The notes under the pieces were generated by a model. The model saw nothing but the letters and a program-made list of their open reading frames with translations. It made no database searches and was not told where the DNA came from. From the NCBI RefSeq assembly GCF_023074055.1, contig NZ_JADPKR010000085.1, positions 60,104 through 124,103 on the forward strand: DNA of 64,000 nt, read 5' to 3'. How positions within the stretch are numbered: position 1 is the stretch's first letter; the number at the start of each line of letters is the position of its first letter. A program made the position numbers and the translations under genes. Shown here piece by piece: positions 27,376 to 39,323 of the stretch. Origin of the DNA: Bradyrhizobium sp. 141 (GTDB lineage: Bacteria > Pseudomonadota > Alphaproteobacteria > Rhizobiales > Xanthobacteraceae).

Positions 27376-28436
27376 TACCCCTGCGCGCGCAGCTTCTCCG
27401 CCGCCTTCGGTGCAAAGTAGCTCAGCACGCCATCGGCGCCGGCGCGCTTGAACGCCAGGAGGCTCTCCATCATCGCGCGCTCGCCGTCGAGCCAGCCGTT
27501 ATTCGCGGCGGCCGCGATCATCGCGTATTCGCCGGAGACCTGGTAGGCGAAGGTCGGCATCGCAAAGGTGTCCTTCACGCGGCGGACGACGTCGAGATAG
27601 GGCATGCCGGGCTTCACCATCACCATGTCGGCGCCCTCGGCGATGTCGAGCTCGACCTCGCGCAGCGCTTCGTCGGTGTTGGCGCTGTCCATCTGATAGG
27701 TGCGCTTGTCGCCGGTGAGCGTCTTGGCCGAGCCGATGGCGTCGCGGAACGGGCCGTAGAAGGCGGAGGCGTATTTGGCCGCATAGGCCATGATCTGCAC
27801 GTCGAGCAGACCGGAGCGGTCGAGCCCCTCGCGGATCGCGGCGACGCGACCGTCCATCATGTCTGAGGGCGCGATGATGTCGCAGCCGGCCTCGGCCTGC
27901 ACCAGCGCCTGACGCACCAGCACGGCGACCGTCTCGTCGTTCAAGATCTTGCCGTCCGAGATCAGGCCGTCATGGCCGTGGCTGGTGAAGGGATCCAGCG
28001 CGACGTCGCAGAGAACGCCGATCTCCGGAAACTCCTTCTTGATCGCGCGCACCGCCTGGCAGACCAAATTGTTCGGATTGGTCGCTTCAGAGCCGTCCTC
28101 GTCGCGCAGGGACGGGTCGGTGTAAGGAAACAGCGCGATGCAGGGGATGGTGAGCTTCATCGCGCGTTCGGCCTCGCGCACGGCCTGGTCCACGCTGAGG
28201 CGCTCGACACCGGGCATCGAGGCGACCTGCTCGCGCTTGTTGTTGCCGTCGATCAGGAACAGCGGCCAGATCAGATCGTCTGTGGTGAGTACGTTCTCCC
28301 GCACCATGCGCCGGGCCCATTCGGCCTTGCGGTTGCGGCGCGGGCGGACGGTCAGATCGAGGGCAGGGGAGGCGCCAGCGCCATCCCGGCGCGAAACCTC
28401 GCGCAGTTCGATCGGACGTCCGTATTTGATCGCCAT
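27375..28436 (-). CDS. hemB: Delta-aminolevulinic acid dehydratase (porphobilinogen synthase), Mg type
   Basis: HemB joins two 5-aminolevulinate molecules to porphobilinogen in haem synthesis. The 353-residue protein carries both Schiff-base lysines, Lys221 (AAKYASAFYGPFRDA) and Lys275 (MVMVKPGMPY). The metal site reads DVALDPFTSHGHDG (144-157): the three zinc-binding cysteines of the zinc enzymes are replaced by Ala, Asp and Asp. This is the Mg-dependent type first described in B. japonicum. The start MAIKYGRPIE is set by homology; the frame stays open far upstream but reads through intergenic DNA. Confidence 0.96.
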   Translation of the reverse strand: MAIKYGRPIELREVSRRDGAGASPALDLTVRPRRNRKAEWARRMVRENVLTTDDLIWPLFLIDGNNKREQVASMPGVERLSVDQAVREAERAMKLTIPCIALFPYTDPSLRDEDGSEATNPNNLVCQAVRAIKKEFPEIGVLCDVALDPFTSHGHDGLISDGKILNDETVAVLVRQALVQAEAGCDIIAPSDMMDGRVAAIREGLDRSGLLDVQIMAYAAKYASAFYGPFRDAIGSAKTLTGDKRTYQMDSANTDEALREVELDIAEGADMVMVKPGMPYLDVVRRVKDTFAMPTFAYQVSGEYAMIAAAANNGWLDGERAMMESLLAFKRAGADGVLSYFAPKAAEKLRAQG

Positions 28437-28450
28437 CACTCTTCCTCCGG

Positions 28451-28466
28451 CTGGAATTATTCTTAT
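28451..28466 (-). promoter_or_regulatory. Possible Irr (iron control) box before hemB
   Basis: On the hemB strand ataagaataattccag matches the central part of the published iron control element (AGAA-N3-TTCT) at seven of eight core positions, but the flanks are poor. It lies only 15 bases before the ATG. Irr is known to control hemB in B. japonicum, which is why the match deserves notice. Confidence 0.3.
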
Positions 28467-28574
28467 ACCAGCTCGCATGGTTCCCGCCACCGCGGCTTGA
28501 CCTGCCGCAAGGCAGAGTTGAACTGACCGGGCAGCCGATTGATTTTGCGGGCCGAAGCAGCCAGAAGGGGGCCC

Positions 28575-29075
28575 ATGTCCGAGATCTCCACCCGCGATGC
28601 GGCCCGTGACGGCAGCCCCAGGGACGCCGTCAGAGACAATGCCCGAGACAGCGCGATGTCGGTGGCTGCGATCTCGTCCGAGCGGGCCGAGTCCGACGAC
28701 AATGTCTGGACGCGCCGCCTGGTGCTGTTCCTGCGGGTGATGGCGCTGCTCTCGATCCTGAAAGGTCTCTATCACTGGGCGCAGGTGACGGGATTTGTCG
28801 GCGGCGAGGACGAGGCGTTCGAGAACCAGTCGATGGCCTGGCAGGCCGCGACCGTCTACTTTGCCGTGATCGAACTCGTCGCCGCGGTCGGCCTGTGGCT
28901 GGCAACGCCCTGGGGCGCTGTGGTGTGGCTGACGACCGTGGTGTCGATGGCGGTGATCGAGCTGATGTTCCCGGGCATCTACGGCGGCAGCCTGATCGTC
29001 GTCGGCGTCGAAGCCTTCATGCTCGCCGCCTATCTCGCGCTCGCCTGGATGGCCGCGCGCGAACGGCCGCCGTAG
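28575..29075 (+). CDS. DUF6163-type membrane protein
   Basis: A 166-residue protein with a charged, unstructured head (residues 1-45, rich in Ala, Arg and Asp) and four predicted helices (about 53-72, 93-113, 115-133, 138-156). I think it belongs to the DUF6163 family of Rhizobiales, based on the WTRRLVLFLRVMALLSILKGLYHWAQ segment. The start at 28575 follows gaaggggg. Function unknown. It is divergent from hemB. Confidence 0.72.
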   Translation: MSEISTRDAARDGSPRDAVRDNARDSAMSVAAISSERAESDDNVWTRRLVLFLRVMALLSILKGLYHWAQVTGFVGGEDEAFENQSMAWQAATVYFAVIELVAAVGLWLATPWGAVVWLTTVVSMAVIELMFPGIYGGSLIVVGVEAFMLAAYLALAWMAARERPP

Positions 29076-29098
29076 GCGACGCTTTCGATACGCAAATG

Positions 29099-29245
29099 CT
29101 CTCGTGCCCCGGACGCAGCGCAGCGCGCCGCGCTTGCGGCGTAGTGCGCTGCTGAGCCGGGGCCTATCTCTCGGCGATCTCGCTTTGAGACATCTGGGTC
29201 CCGGCTCTGCGCTTCGCTTCGCTGCGCTTGTCCGGGACACGAGAG
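29099..29245. repeat. Palindromic element, CTCGTGCCCCGGACGC family
   Basis: Ends ctctcgtgccccggacgc and gtccgggacacgagag are complementary apart from single changes; the interior pairs through gagccgggg / cccggctc. Related to 8407-8566. Confidence 0.88.
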
Positions 29246-29592
29246 TGTTGCTCTTGGTTGACCGTTGGTTGCTTAAAATTTGCGGTAAGTTTTCGTTGAC
29301 CAGCCGGTTCCGCCACAGCCGTTACGCGCCCGTTTCGAAACGGAGCGGGCCTGTTCTGGAATGCGACAGCGGGGGCGGACGGAGGGTGAACAGGACCTTG
29401 CGAAGGTCAACAGAGCGTTGCGAAAAGTGCTTGTGGCACAGGCTTAATCCGCAATTCACTGTCTTAAATTCATGATCTCTTTATTCTCTTATTTAAGCCG
29501 ATCTTCAAACGAGCCCCTTAAGTTGCACCTATCAGACGGAGCACAAGTTTCGTCGAATAAGTGTCGATAAAAACGACAACAGGGGAAGTGTC
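29246..29592 (+). promoter_or_regulatory. Long leader/promoter region of ldtR with two palindromes
   Basis: This 347-base gap is much less GC-rich than its surroundings, especially 29420-29560. It contains two clean palindromes, ccgtttcgaaacgg (29330-29343) and gaccttgcgaaggtc (29394-29408), about 50 bases apart. Either could be an operator for the MarR protein encoded next to it, since autoregulation is common in that family. A ribosome site (ggggaag) precedes the start. Confidence 0.45.
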
Positions 29593-30111
29593 ATGATGAA
29601 AGCCGTCGCAACTGCGGCAGATACCGCAGAGCGCGTCTCCGGCCAGCAGGGTTCGGTGCAGTCGCTCTATCTGGAAGCTTTGACTCTGGTGGAACGGCTG
29701 CATCGCCGGCTCCTCGACGTGATCAAGGATGAATTCGATCGCCGCGGTCGTGCGGACATCAACTCGGTGCAGGCGCTCCTGCTCTACAACATCGGCGACA
29801 AGGAGCTGACCGCGGGCGAGCTGCGCACGCGCGGTTACTATCTCGGCTCCAACGTCTCCTACAATCTGAAGAAGCTCGTCGAGCTCGGCTTCCTCGATCA
29901 TCAGCGTTCGCGCGTTGATCGCCGCTCGGTGCGCATCCGCCTGACGCCGCAGGGCCAGGAAGTCCGCCGCATCGTCGATACGCTCTACCAGAAGCACGTC
30001 AAGACGGTGGAGCAGGTCGGCGGCATCTCCGGCGAGGAGTTCTCGACCCTCAACAAGTCGCTGCATCGCCTCGAGCGGTTCTGGACCGACCAGATCCTCT
30101 ATCGGCTCTGA
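29593..30111 (+). CDS. ldtR: LdtR-type MarR family transcriptional regulator
   Basis: A 172-residue winged-helix regulator. The core DINSVQALLLYNIGDKELTAGELRTRGYYLGSNVSYNLKKLVELG with the wing HQRSRVDRRSVRIRLTPQG is close to LdtR of Liberibacter and Sinorhizobium. That protein controls an L,D-transpeptidase and stress tolerance. The ATG-ATG start follows ggggaag at good spacing. The C-terminal helix pair (NKSLHRLERFWTDQILYRL) is the dimerisation part. A long AT-richer leader with two palindromes precedes it. Confidence 0.85.
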   Translation: MMKAVATAADTAERVSGQQGSVQSLYLEALTLVERLHRRLLDVIKDEFDRRGRADINSVQALLLYNIGDKELTAGELRTRGYYLGSNVSYNLKKLVELGFLDHQRSRVDRRSVRIRLTPQGQEVRRIVDTLYQKHVKTVEQVGGISGEEFSTLNKSLHRLERFWTDQILYRL

Positions 30112-30308
30112 GTTTCCAAGGATCAAGGCCAAGCCGGCCCTCAACAAGACCGGCAAGCCTCCTGAACGTGCCTCAACTTCCCCAGCGCGCCGGCCCGGAT
30201 CCCCTCCGGACCGGTGCGTTTTACTTTGTGCACCTGCGAAAAAAATGCTCGCGCCGAGGAACCAGTTCCGGGTTCAGCGCTTATCTCCTTCGGATCGGAG
30301 ACAAGTCG

Positions 30309-30545
30309 ATGCTGGTCGAGCGCGGGCTTCAGGCGATGAACGTGGAACTCGTGAGCGAGGCCTACGCCATCGCCGCGAACTATCTTCGCCGCTCCGGCGC
30401 GATCCCCGATACTCTCGTCACCGACGAACGCCTGCTGGGGATTGTCGTGAAGCTGCTCCAGCAAGGCGAATTCAACAAGATCAGGCTCGCTAATAAGGCG
30501 ATCAATTGGTTCGAGACCCAGTCCGAAGCCCGCGCGGTTGCCTGA
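30309..30545 (+). CDS. Conserved small hypothetical protein
   Basis: A 78-residue soluble protein from the ATG at 30309, which has ggagac about ten bases upstream. The body MNVELVSEAYAIAANYLRRSG, LVTDERLLGIVVKLLQQGE, IRLANKAINWFE looks like a compact helical fold. The frame is open back to 30168 but the extra residues are basic and unrelated. An ATG at 30336 is the alternative start. I do not know its function; it follows ldtR and precedes another small gene on the same strand. Confidence 0.65.
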   Translation: MLVERGLQAMNVELVSEAYAIAANYLRRSGAIPDTLVTDERLLGIVVKLLQQGEFNKIRLANKAINWFETQSEARAVA

Positions 30546-30581
30546 TCGAGCTCCGAAAATTCAAGAGAACCAGAGGGTGCC

Positions 30582-30803
30582 ATGGAAGCCGCCATCGACC
30601 GCATCATGCAGACCTATGACCTGCTCGCCAACCGCACCGCTGCGGCCAGCGAGGAGGCACGGGCCAAGGTCACGAACTATCTCAATACATTGATGGAGGC
30701 CGGCGAGAAGGACCCGCACAGGTTGACCGTTTGCGGCCTGACCTATCTGCGCCAGCTCGACGGCAGCGTGGATCCCGTGAAGGCGGGGTATACCGGGCTG
30801 TGA
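30582..30803 (+). CDS. Conserved small hypothetical protein
   Basis: A 73-residue protein predicted to be mostly helical (MEAAIDRIMQTYDLLANRT; EEARAKVTNYLNTLMEAGEKD), ending HRLTVCGLTYLRQLDG. There is no signal or membrane segment. A ribosome site (agaggg) stands seven bases before the ATG. It is close behind the previous small gene, so the two probably share a transcript. No function proposed. Confidence 0.65.
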   Translation: MEAAIDRIMQTYDLLANRTAAASEEARAKVTNYLNTLMEAGEKDPHRLTVCGLTYLRQLDGSVDPVKAGYTGL

Positions 30804-31075
30804 CGCGATTTCTGCGGCAACCCACGGCTTCGGGCATGAGGGGTTAAAGGCCCGAAGCGGCCCCATTTAGGATGTGACGGGCGGGCGGTTTCCTCAAGCC
30901 TGTCCAGTTACCGAAAACCTCCCCTCCCCACCATATCTTGCACAAATCTCGCCCCCGACCCGCAAATGCTTGGCCGGGGACGGGCGATGTGGTAGATCGC
31001 GCTCGCCGCTTCCGATCGCCACACCAGACCGCCCGTAGCCCGCCAAAAGGCTGCGGCGGTGGAGATATTCGCAAG

Positions 31076-32374
<1,299 letters not shown>

Positions 32375-32389
32375 GGCTAGGCCAAGCGG

Positions 32390-32872
32390 ATGCGCTGCCC
32401 GAACTGCAACAGTCTCGATACGCAGGTAAAGGACTCGCGTCCGACCGAGGACTCGTCCGTGATCCGCAGGCGGCGCGTGTGCGTCGCCTGCAATTTCCGC
32501 TTCACAACCTTCGAGCGCGTGCAGCTGCGCGAGCTCACCGTGATCAAGCGCAACGGCCGCCGGGTGCCGTTCGACCGCGACAAGCTGATGCGCTCGGTGC
32601 AGATCAGCCTGCGCAAGCGGCAGGTCGAGCCGGAGCGGGTGGAGAAGATGGTTTCCACCATCGTGCGCGAGCTCGAGACCGGGGGCGAGGCCGAGATCTC
32701 CTCCGAGGTGATCGGCGAGACCGTGATGGAGCATCTGCGCACGCTCGACGACGTCGCCTATGTGCGCTTTGCCTCGGTCTATCGCAATTTCCGCGAGGCC
32801 AAGGATTTTGCGGATGTGCTCGGCGAGCTCTCCGGTGAGGAGGAAGCGCGGCTCGCCGCGATCCGCAAATGA
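32390..32872 (+). CDS. nrdR: Transcriptional repressor NrdR
   Basis: NrdR represses ribonucleotide reductase genes in response to (d)ATP. The 160-residue protein has the N-terminal zinc ribbon (Cys3, Cys6, Cys31, Cys34) followed by the ATP-cone (about 49-139, VIKRNGRRVPFDRDKL). Length and motifs are standard. Its TGA overlaps the ribD ATG (ATGA). The glyA-nrdR-ribD order is widespread in alphaproteobacteria. Confidence 0.97.
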   Translation: MRCPNCNSLDTQVKDSRPTEDSSVIRRRRVCVACNFRFTTFERVQLRELTVIKRNGRRVPFDRDKLMRSVQISLRKRQVEPERVEKMVSTIVRELETGGEAEISSEVIGETVMEHLRTLDDVAYVRFASVYRNFREAKDFADVLGELSGEEEARLAAIRK

Positions 32873-34017
32873 TCTTCCGCATCCTGGAAGATCAGTTCGC
32901 GCAGAAGGCCCGCGAGGCCAAGGACGCCGATTTTCGCTTCATGCAGCTTGCGCTGGCGCTGGGTAAGCGCGGGCAGGGGCGCACCTGGCCCAATCCGGCC
33001 GTTGGCGCCGTCATCGTCAAGGACGGGGTGATCGTCGGGCGTGGCTGGACGCAGCCCGGCGGGCGGCCGCATGGCGAGCCTGAAGCCTTACGGCGGGCCG
33101 GCGAAGCCGCACGGGGCGCCACGCTCTATGTCACGCTGGAGCCGTGCTCGCATTTCGGCAAGTCGCCGCCTTGCGCCGATGCGGTGGTCGCGGCCGGCAT
33201 CAAGCGGGTGGTGGCGGCGATCGAGGATCCCAATCCTGAGGTCGCGGGACAGGGGCATGCGCGCCTGCGCGCCGCCGGCATCACGGTCGATTTGGGCCTG
33301 TGCGCGGCGGAAGCCGCATTTGACCATGCCGGGCATTTCCGCCGGATCCGGGACAAGCGTCCGCATGTGATCCTGAAGCTCGCGGTGTCGCCCGACGGCA
33401 AGATCGGCGCTGCCGGCGGCAAGCCGGTCGCGATCACCGGCGAAGCAGTGCGCAATCGCGTGCATCTGCTCCGCGCCCAGAGCGATGCCATCCTGGTCGG
33501 CATCGGCACGGTGCTGGCGGACGATCCGCTTCTCACCTGCCGCCTGCCGGGCATGGCGGCGCGCTCGCCGGTGCGCGTGGTGCTCGATCAAAACCTGCGC
33601 ATTCCCGGCGCGAGCAAGCTCATAAGTTCCGCGCGCGAGACGCCGCTCTGGGTGGTGGGTTCTGATCTTGCGGAAGCCGCAGCAGCGACGCGTCTCGGGG
33701 CGACGGGCGCGCAAGTGATCCGCGTCCCGCCGGCAAATGCCTCCGGGCTCGATTTGCCCGCCGTGCTGCATGCGCTGGCCGGGAAGGGCATCACCCGCCT
33801 GATGGTCGAGGGCGGCAGCAGGGTTGCGTCCTCGTTCGTCGCGGCCGACCTCGTCGACGAGATCTGGCTGTTCCGCGGGGCGGAAGTGGTGGGCCCCGGC
33901 GGCGTCGATGCGCTCGATGCATTGCCCCTGTCAGAAATCACGCAGTCGCAGGCCTACAAGGTTCATGCTAGCGAGACATTCGATAAGGATACTCTCACCA
34001 TCTACGAGCGCGCATAA
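32869..34017 (+). CDS. ribD: Bifunctional riboflavin deaminase/reductase RibD
   Basis: RibD carries out the second and third steps of riboflavin synthesis: deamination then NADPH reduction of the ribosyl side chain. The N-terminal deaminase domain (about 20-160) shows the zinc motifs HGEPEAL and EPCSHFGKSPPCADA. The C-terminal reductase domain (about 165-380) shows ILVGIGTVLADDPLLTCR and the MVEGGSRVASSF block. The length of 382 is normal. It overlaps nrdR by four bases and ribE by one (TAATG), so the three are translationally coupled. Confidence 0.96.
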   Translation: MIFRILEDQFAQKAREAKDADFRFMQLALALGKRGQGRTWPNPAVGAVIVKDGVIVGRGWTQPGGRPHGEPEALRRAGEAARGATLYVTLEPCSHFGKSPPCADAVVAAGIKRVVAAIEDPNPEVAGQGHARLRAAGITVDLGLCAAEAAFDHAGHFRRIRDKRPHVILKLAVSPDGKIGAAGGKPVAITGEAVRNRVHLLRAQSDAILVGIGTVLADDPLLTCRLPGMAARSPVRVVLDQNLRIPGASKLISSARETPLWVVGSDLAEAAAATRLGATGAQVIRVPPANASGLDLPAVLHALAGKGITRLMVEGGSRVASSFVAADLVDEIWLFRGAEVVGPGGVDALDALPLSEITQSQAYKVHASETFDKDTLTIYERA

Positions 34018-34628
34018 TGTTCACCGGCATTGTCACCGATATCGGCGAGATCGTCGGCTTCACGCCGACGGCGAAGGGGCAGCTGCACCGGCTGCGCATC
34101 GCCTGCCGCTATGATCAGACCACTATCGCCGACGGCGCCTCGATCGCCTGCAACGGCGTCTGCCTCACGGTTGTCGCCTCCGGAATCGAAGGTGGCAAAA
34201 CCTGGTTCGACGTCGATGCTGCGGCGGAGACGCTGGCGCTGACCACGGCCAAGCGTTGGAAGGTCGGCACGCGCCTCAACCTCGAGCGCGCGCTGAAAAT
34301 CGGCGACGAGCTCGGCGGGCATATCGTCGCCGGCCATGCCGACGGTATCGCCACCCTCGTCAGTCGCGAGGATCTGCCCGACATGGCGCGGTTCGAGCTC
34401 GCGACCACGCGGGAGCTGGCCCGGTTCATCGCCACCAAGGGCTCGATCACGCTCGACGGCGTGTCGTTGACGGTCAATACCGTGAAGGACGTGACCTTTT
34501 CGGTGCTGATCATCCCGCACACGCTTGATGTCACGACGATCGACGGCTGGAAGGCGGGGGACGAGGTCAATATCGAGGTCGATTTGATGGCCCGCTACGC
34601 GGCGCGGCTGACGGAAATGGCAGTTTAA
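34017..34628 (+). CDS. ribE: Riboflavin synthase alpha chain
   Basis: The enzyme dismutates two lumazine molecules to riboflavin. The 203-residue protein has the tandem lumazine-binding repeats expected: MFTGIVTDIGEI at the start with SIACNGVCLTV, and GGHIVAGHADG with SITLDGVSLTVN in the second half. The first base of its ATG is the last base of the ribD stop. No FMN riboswitch is present in the 63 bases that follow. Confidence 0.96.
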   Translation: MFTGIVTDIGEIVGFTPTAKGQLHRLRIACRYDQTTIADGASIACNGVCLTVVASGIEGGKTWFDVDAAAETLALTTAKRWKVGTRLNLERALKIGDELGGHIVAGHADGIATLVSREDLPDMARFELATTRELARFIATKGSITLDGVSLTVNTVKDVTFSVLIIPHTLDVTTIDGWKAGDEVNIEVDLMARYAARLTEMAV

Positions 34629-34691
34629 AACTTGGCTTACGTGCTTGCGGCGACTACATAACGCGCCAACCACTGTAGAACGGATTGAACG

Positions 34692-35183
34692 ATGGCAGAC
34701 GCGCGGCGCGCACCCCTGAAGGACCAGACTGACATTTCCGGCGCGCGCGCGCTGATTGTCGAGGCGCGGTTTTATGACGATCTCCAGGACGCGCTTCTGG
34801 ACGGCGCCATCGCCGAGCTGAAGGCGGCCGGCCTGACGCATGACGTCATCACGGTTCCCGGCGCGCTGGAGATTCCGGCGGCGGTCGCCATCGCCATGGA
34901 TGCCGCGGCGGCGAACGGCAAGCCCTATGACGCCGTGATCGCGCTCGGCTGCGTGATCCGCGGCGACACGATTCATTTCGAGATCGTGTCGCAGGAATCC
35001 TCGCGTGCACTGATGGATCTTGCGGTGGCGCGAAAGCTGCCGCTCGGCAACGGCATCCTCACCGTCAACACCGAGGCGCAGGCCTGGGCGCGGGCACGCG
35101 CCAGCGAGCTCGACAAGGGCGGCGATGCCGCGCGCGCCGCGCTTGCGATGCTGCGCATCAAACGCCGCCTGACGCGGGCCTGA
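34692..35183 (+). CDS. ribH: 6,7-dimethyl-8-ribityllumazine synthase
   Basis: RibH condenses the RibD product with dihydroxybutanone phosphate. The 163-residue protein has the phosphate- and substrate-binding blocks VPGALEIPAAVAIA and GCVIRGDTIHFE, followed by GNGILTVNTEAQA. An N-terminal tail of about 20 residues precedes the fold (ARALIVEARFYDDL). The gap to ribE is 63 bases and to nusB three bases, so ribH-nusB form a tight pair. Confidence 0.96.
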   Translation: MADARRAPLKDQTDISGARALIVEARFYDDLQDALLDGAIAELKAAGLTHDVITVPGALEIPAAVAIAMDAAAANGKPYDAVIALGCVIRGDTIHFEIVSQESSRALMDLAVARKLPLGNGILTVNTEAQAWARARASELDKGGDAARAALAMLRIKRRLTRA

Positions 35184-35186
35184 GCC

Positions 35187-35684
35187 ATGGCCGACAACAT
35201 CAAAAAGCCGGCAGGCGCTGCCGAGAAAAAGGCGAACCGGCGCGGTGCGGCGCGGCTCGCGGCCGTGCAGGCGCTGTACCAGATGGATATCGCGGGCGCC
35301 GGCATCAACGACATCTTTGCCGAGTTCGAGAGCCATTGGCTAGGCAACGAGGTCGAGGGCGAAACCTACCTGCCGGCCGAAGCCGCGTTCTTCCGCGACG
35401 TCGTCTCGGGCGTGGTGCGCGACCAGAAGAAGCTCGACCCCCTGATCGACGAGGCGCTGTCGAAGGGCTGGCCGTTGAAGCGGATCGAGGCGATCCTGCG
35501 CGCGGTGCTGCGAGCCGGGGCTTACGAATTGGAGCACCGCAAGGACGTACCGGGCCGCGTCGTCGTCTCCGAATATGTCGACGTCGCCAACGCCTTCGTC
35601 GACCGCGAGGAGACCGGCATGGTCAACGCCGTGCTCGACCAGATCGGCCGCCAGTTTCGCGGCGACGAGTTCGGGCGGGGGTAG
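35187..35684 (+). CDS. nusB: Transcription antitermination factor NusB
   Basis: NusB, with NusE (S10), binds boxA RNA in rRNA leaders and prevents premature termination. The 165-residue protein shows RRGAARLAAVQALYQMDIAG near the start and YELEHRKDVPGRVVVSEYVDVANAF near the end, both hallmarks. It starts three bases after ribH. The ribH-nusB link is very common in proteobacteria. A palindromic repeat follows. Confidence 0.96.
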   Translation: MADNIKKPAGAAEKKANRRGAARLAAVQALYQMDIAGAGINDIFAEFESHWLGNEVEGETYLPAEAAFFRDVVSGVVRDQKKLDPLIDEALSKGWPLKRIEAILRAVLRAGAYELEHRKDVPGRVVVSEYVDVANAFVDREETGMVNAVLDQIGRQFRGDEFGRG

Positions 35685-35710
35685 GATCAGTCGATGGCCT
35701 TTGCAGTAGC

Positions 35711-35855
35711 CGTCATCCTGAGGTGCCGTAGCGAAGCGAAGGCCTCGAAGGACGACGGCGTGCCACGAAGCTTGCGCCTCGGCCGTGCATCCTTCGAGGC
35801 TCGCAAGGGCTCGCACCTCCAGCGACGATGGCTTCGCCATCGCGCAGGGATGACG
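35711..35855. repeat. Palindromic element, CGTCATCCTGAG family, before thiL
   Basis: Starts cgtcatcctgaggtgc and ends with cagggatgacg; internal segments gcctcgaaggac / atccttcgaggc pair. Same family as 10342-10493. Its right end lies 11 bases before the thiL GTG, so it occupies the leader of thiL. Confidence 0.88.
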
Positions 35856-35866
35856 GGTCTGCTATC

Positions 35867-36868
35867 GTGACGCAGAACAAATACCAAGCTTCCGCCGAAG
35901 ACTCCCTCATCGCGCGCTATTTCAAGCCGCTGGCGACCGATCCCGGTGCGTTCGGTCTGGTCGATGACGCTGCGGTGCTCTCCTCATCAGGCGACGACAT
36001 CGTCGTCACCACCGACGCCGTCGTCGAGGGCGTGCACTATCTTGCCGATGATCCCCCTGACACCATCGCGCGCAAGGCGCTGCGGGTGAACCTGTCCGAT
36101 CTCGCCGCCAAGGGCGCCGTGCCGGCCGGCTTCGTGCTGACGCTGGCGCTGCGCAGCAAGGAGGATGCCTGGCTGCGGCCCTTCGCGGACGCGCTGGGCG
36201 AGGACGCGAAGGAATTCGCTTGCCCGCTGCTCGGCGGCGACACGGTCTCGACGCCGGGCCCGCAGATGGTCTCGATCACTGCCTTTGGCCGCGTGCCGCA
36301 AGGGCGGATGGTCGGCCGTACCGGCGCCAGGCCAGGCGATCGCATCCTGGTGACAGGCACGATCGGCGATGCTGCGCTCGGCCTGGACGTGGTCACAGGC
36401 GGCGCCGCTGCGGCAGCGCTCGCGACCAACCCCGCAGCAAGGGACGCCCTGGTCTGGCGCTATCGCGTGCCGCAGCCGCGCAATGTGCTGGCACGGGCCG
36501 TGCGTGATCATGCGACCGCAGCGATGGACGTCTCCGACGGGCTCGCCGGCGATCTGGTGAAACTCTGCGCAGCGTCCGGGGTCTCGGCCACGGTCGACGT
36601 GGCAAGCGTGCCGCTCTCAGCCGCGGCGGCGGGCCTGCTCGCCCGCAAAATCGTTTGCGTCGAGACGCTGCTTGCGGGGGGCGACGATTACGAGGTGCTG
36701 TGCACCGTCCCGCCGGCGCAAGGTGATGCACTGATTGCCGCGGGGCGGGCGGCCGGCCTTGCCGTCACGGCGATCGGCACCATCGTCGCGGGGACGGAGA
36801 GGCCGCGCTTTCTGGACGGGCAGGGCCAGGAATTGGCCCTGAAGCGGCTGTCCTACAGCCACTTCTAG
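35867..36868 (+). CDS. thiL: Thiamine-monophosphate kinase
   Basis: ThiL phosphorylates thiamine phosphate to thiamine diphosphate, the active cofactor. The 333-residue protein shows EDSLIARYFKPLA, LVDDAAVL, VVTTDAVVEGVHYL and VNLSDLAAKGAVP, which bind ATP and Mg in this PurM-like fold. Later come GDTVSTPGPQM, MDVSDGLAGDL and GGDDYEVLCTVP. I use the GTG at 35867; an ATG at 35828 lies inside the palindromic repeat. The nusB-thiL link is conserved. Confidence 0.92.
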   Translation: MTQNKYQASAEDSLIARYFKPLATDPGAFGLVDDAAVLSSSGDDIVVTTDAVVEGVHYLADDPPDTIARKALRVNLSDLAAKGAVPAGFVLTLALRSKEDAWLRPFADALGEDAKEFACPLLGGDTVSTPGPQMVSITAFGRVPQGRMVGRTGARPGDRILVTGTIGDAALGLDVVTGGAAAAALATNPAARDALVWRYRVPQPRNVLARAVRDHATAAMDVSDGLAGDLVKLCAASGVSATVDVASVPLSAAAAGLLARKIVCVETLLAGGDDYEVLCTVPPAQGDALIAAGRAAGLAVTAIGTIVAGTERPRFLDGQGQELALKRLSYSHF

Positions 36869-36994
36869 GAATTGCTCCAAACCGGCATCTTAGTTCTTGG
36901 TACTTGCTCCTAAATACCTGCCGAGATCGGCGTTTTTGGCCTTATCCGGCGTTGCACCCTCAATTTGATTTTGGCAAGCTTGCGACCGACTAAG

Positions 36995-37010
36995 GCCGCC
37001 TCTGGGCGGC
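36995..37010 (+). terminator. Short GC hairpin between thiL and hppA
   Basis: gccgcc-tctg-ggcggc followed by tttgtt forms a six-pair stem with a weak T-run. It could be a thiL terminator or a hairpin in the hppA leader. The gap 36869-37093 is otherwise AT-richer and likely holds the hppA promoter. Confidence 0.4.
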
Positions 37011-37093
37011 TTTGTTCGAAATCAAGGCGCCGCACCGCAAGACGGACAACAAAAGGCGCCGGGGGTACATCAAGGATCTGAGGCAAAAATCAC

Positions 37094-39214
<2,121 letters not shown>

Positions 39215-39243
39215 GCGGCGAGCAGAGGCTCTGCAAGACAAAC

Positions 39244-39269
39244 CCGCGGCGCGAGCCGCGGTTTTTTTT
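39244..39269 (+). terminator. Rho-independent terminator of hppA
   Basis: ccgcggc-gcga-gccgcgg gives a perfect seven-pair GC stem with a tetraloop, followed by eight T residues, 29 bases after the hppA stop. Confidence 0.93.
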
Positions 39270-39323
39270 GTCAGGGGCAGCGCAGGCCGGCCGCACCACA
39301 AAACAAGGCCCGACGGTCGAGCC

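Noticed and set aside
34629..34691. FMN riboswitch before ribH
   Set aside because: Only 63 bases are available and none of the conserved RFN elements is visible.
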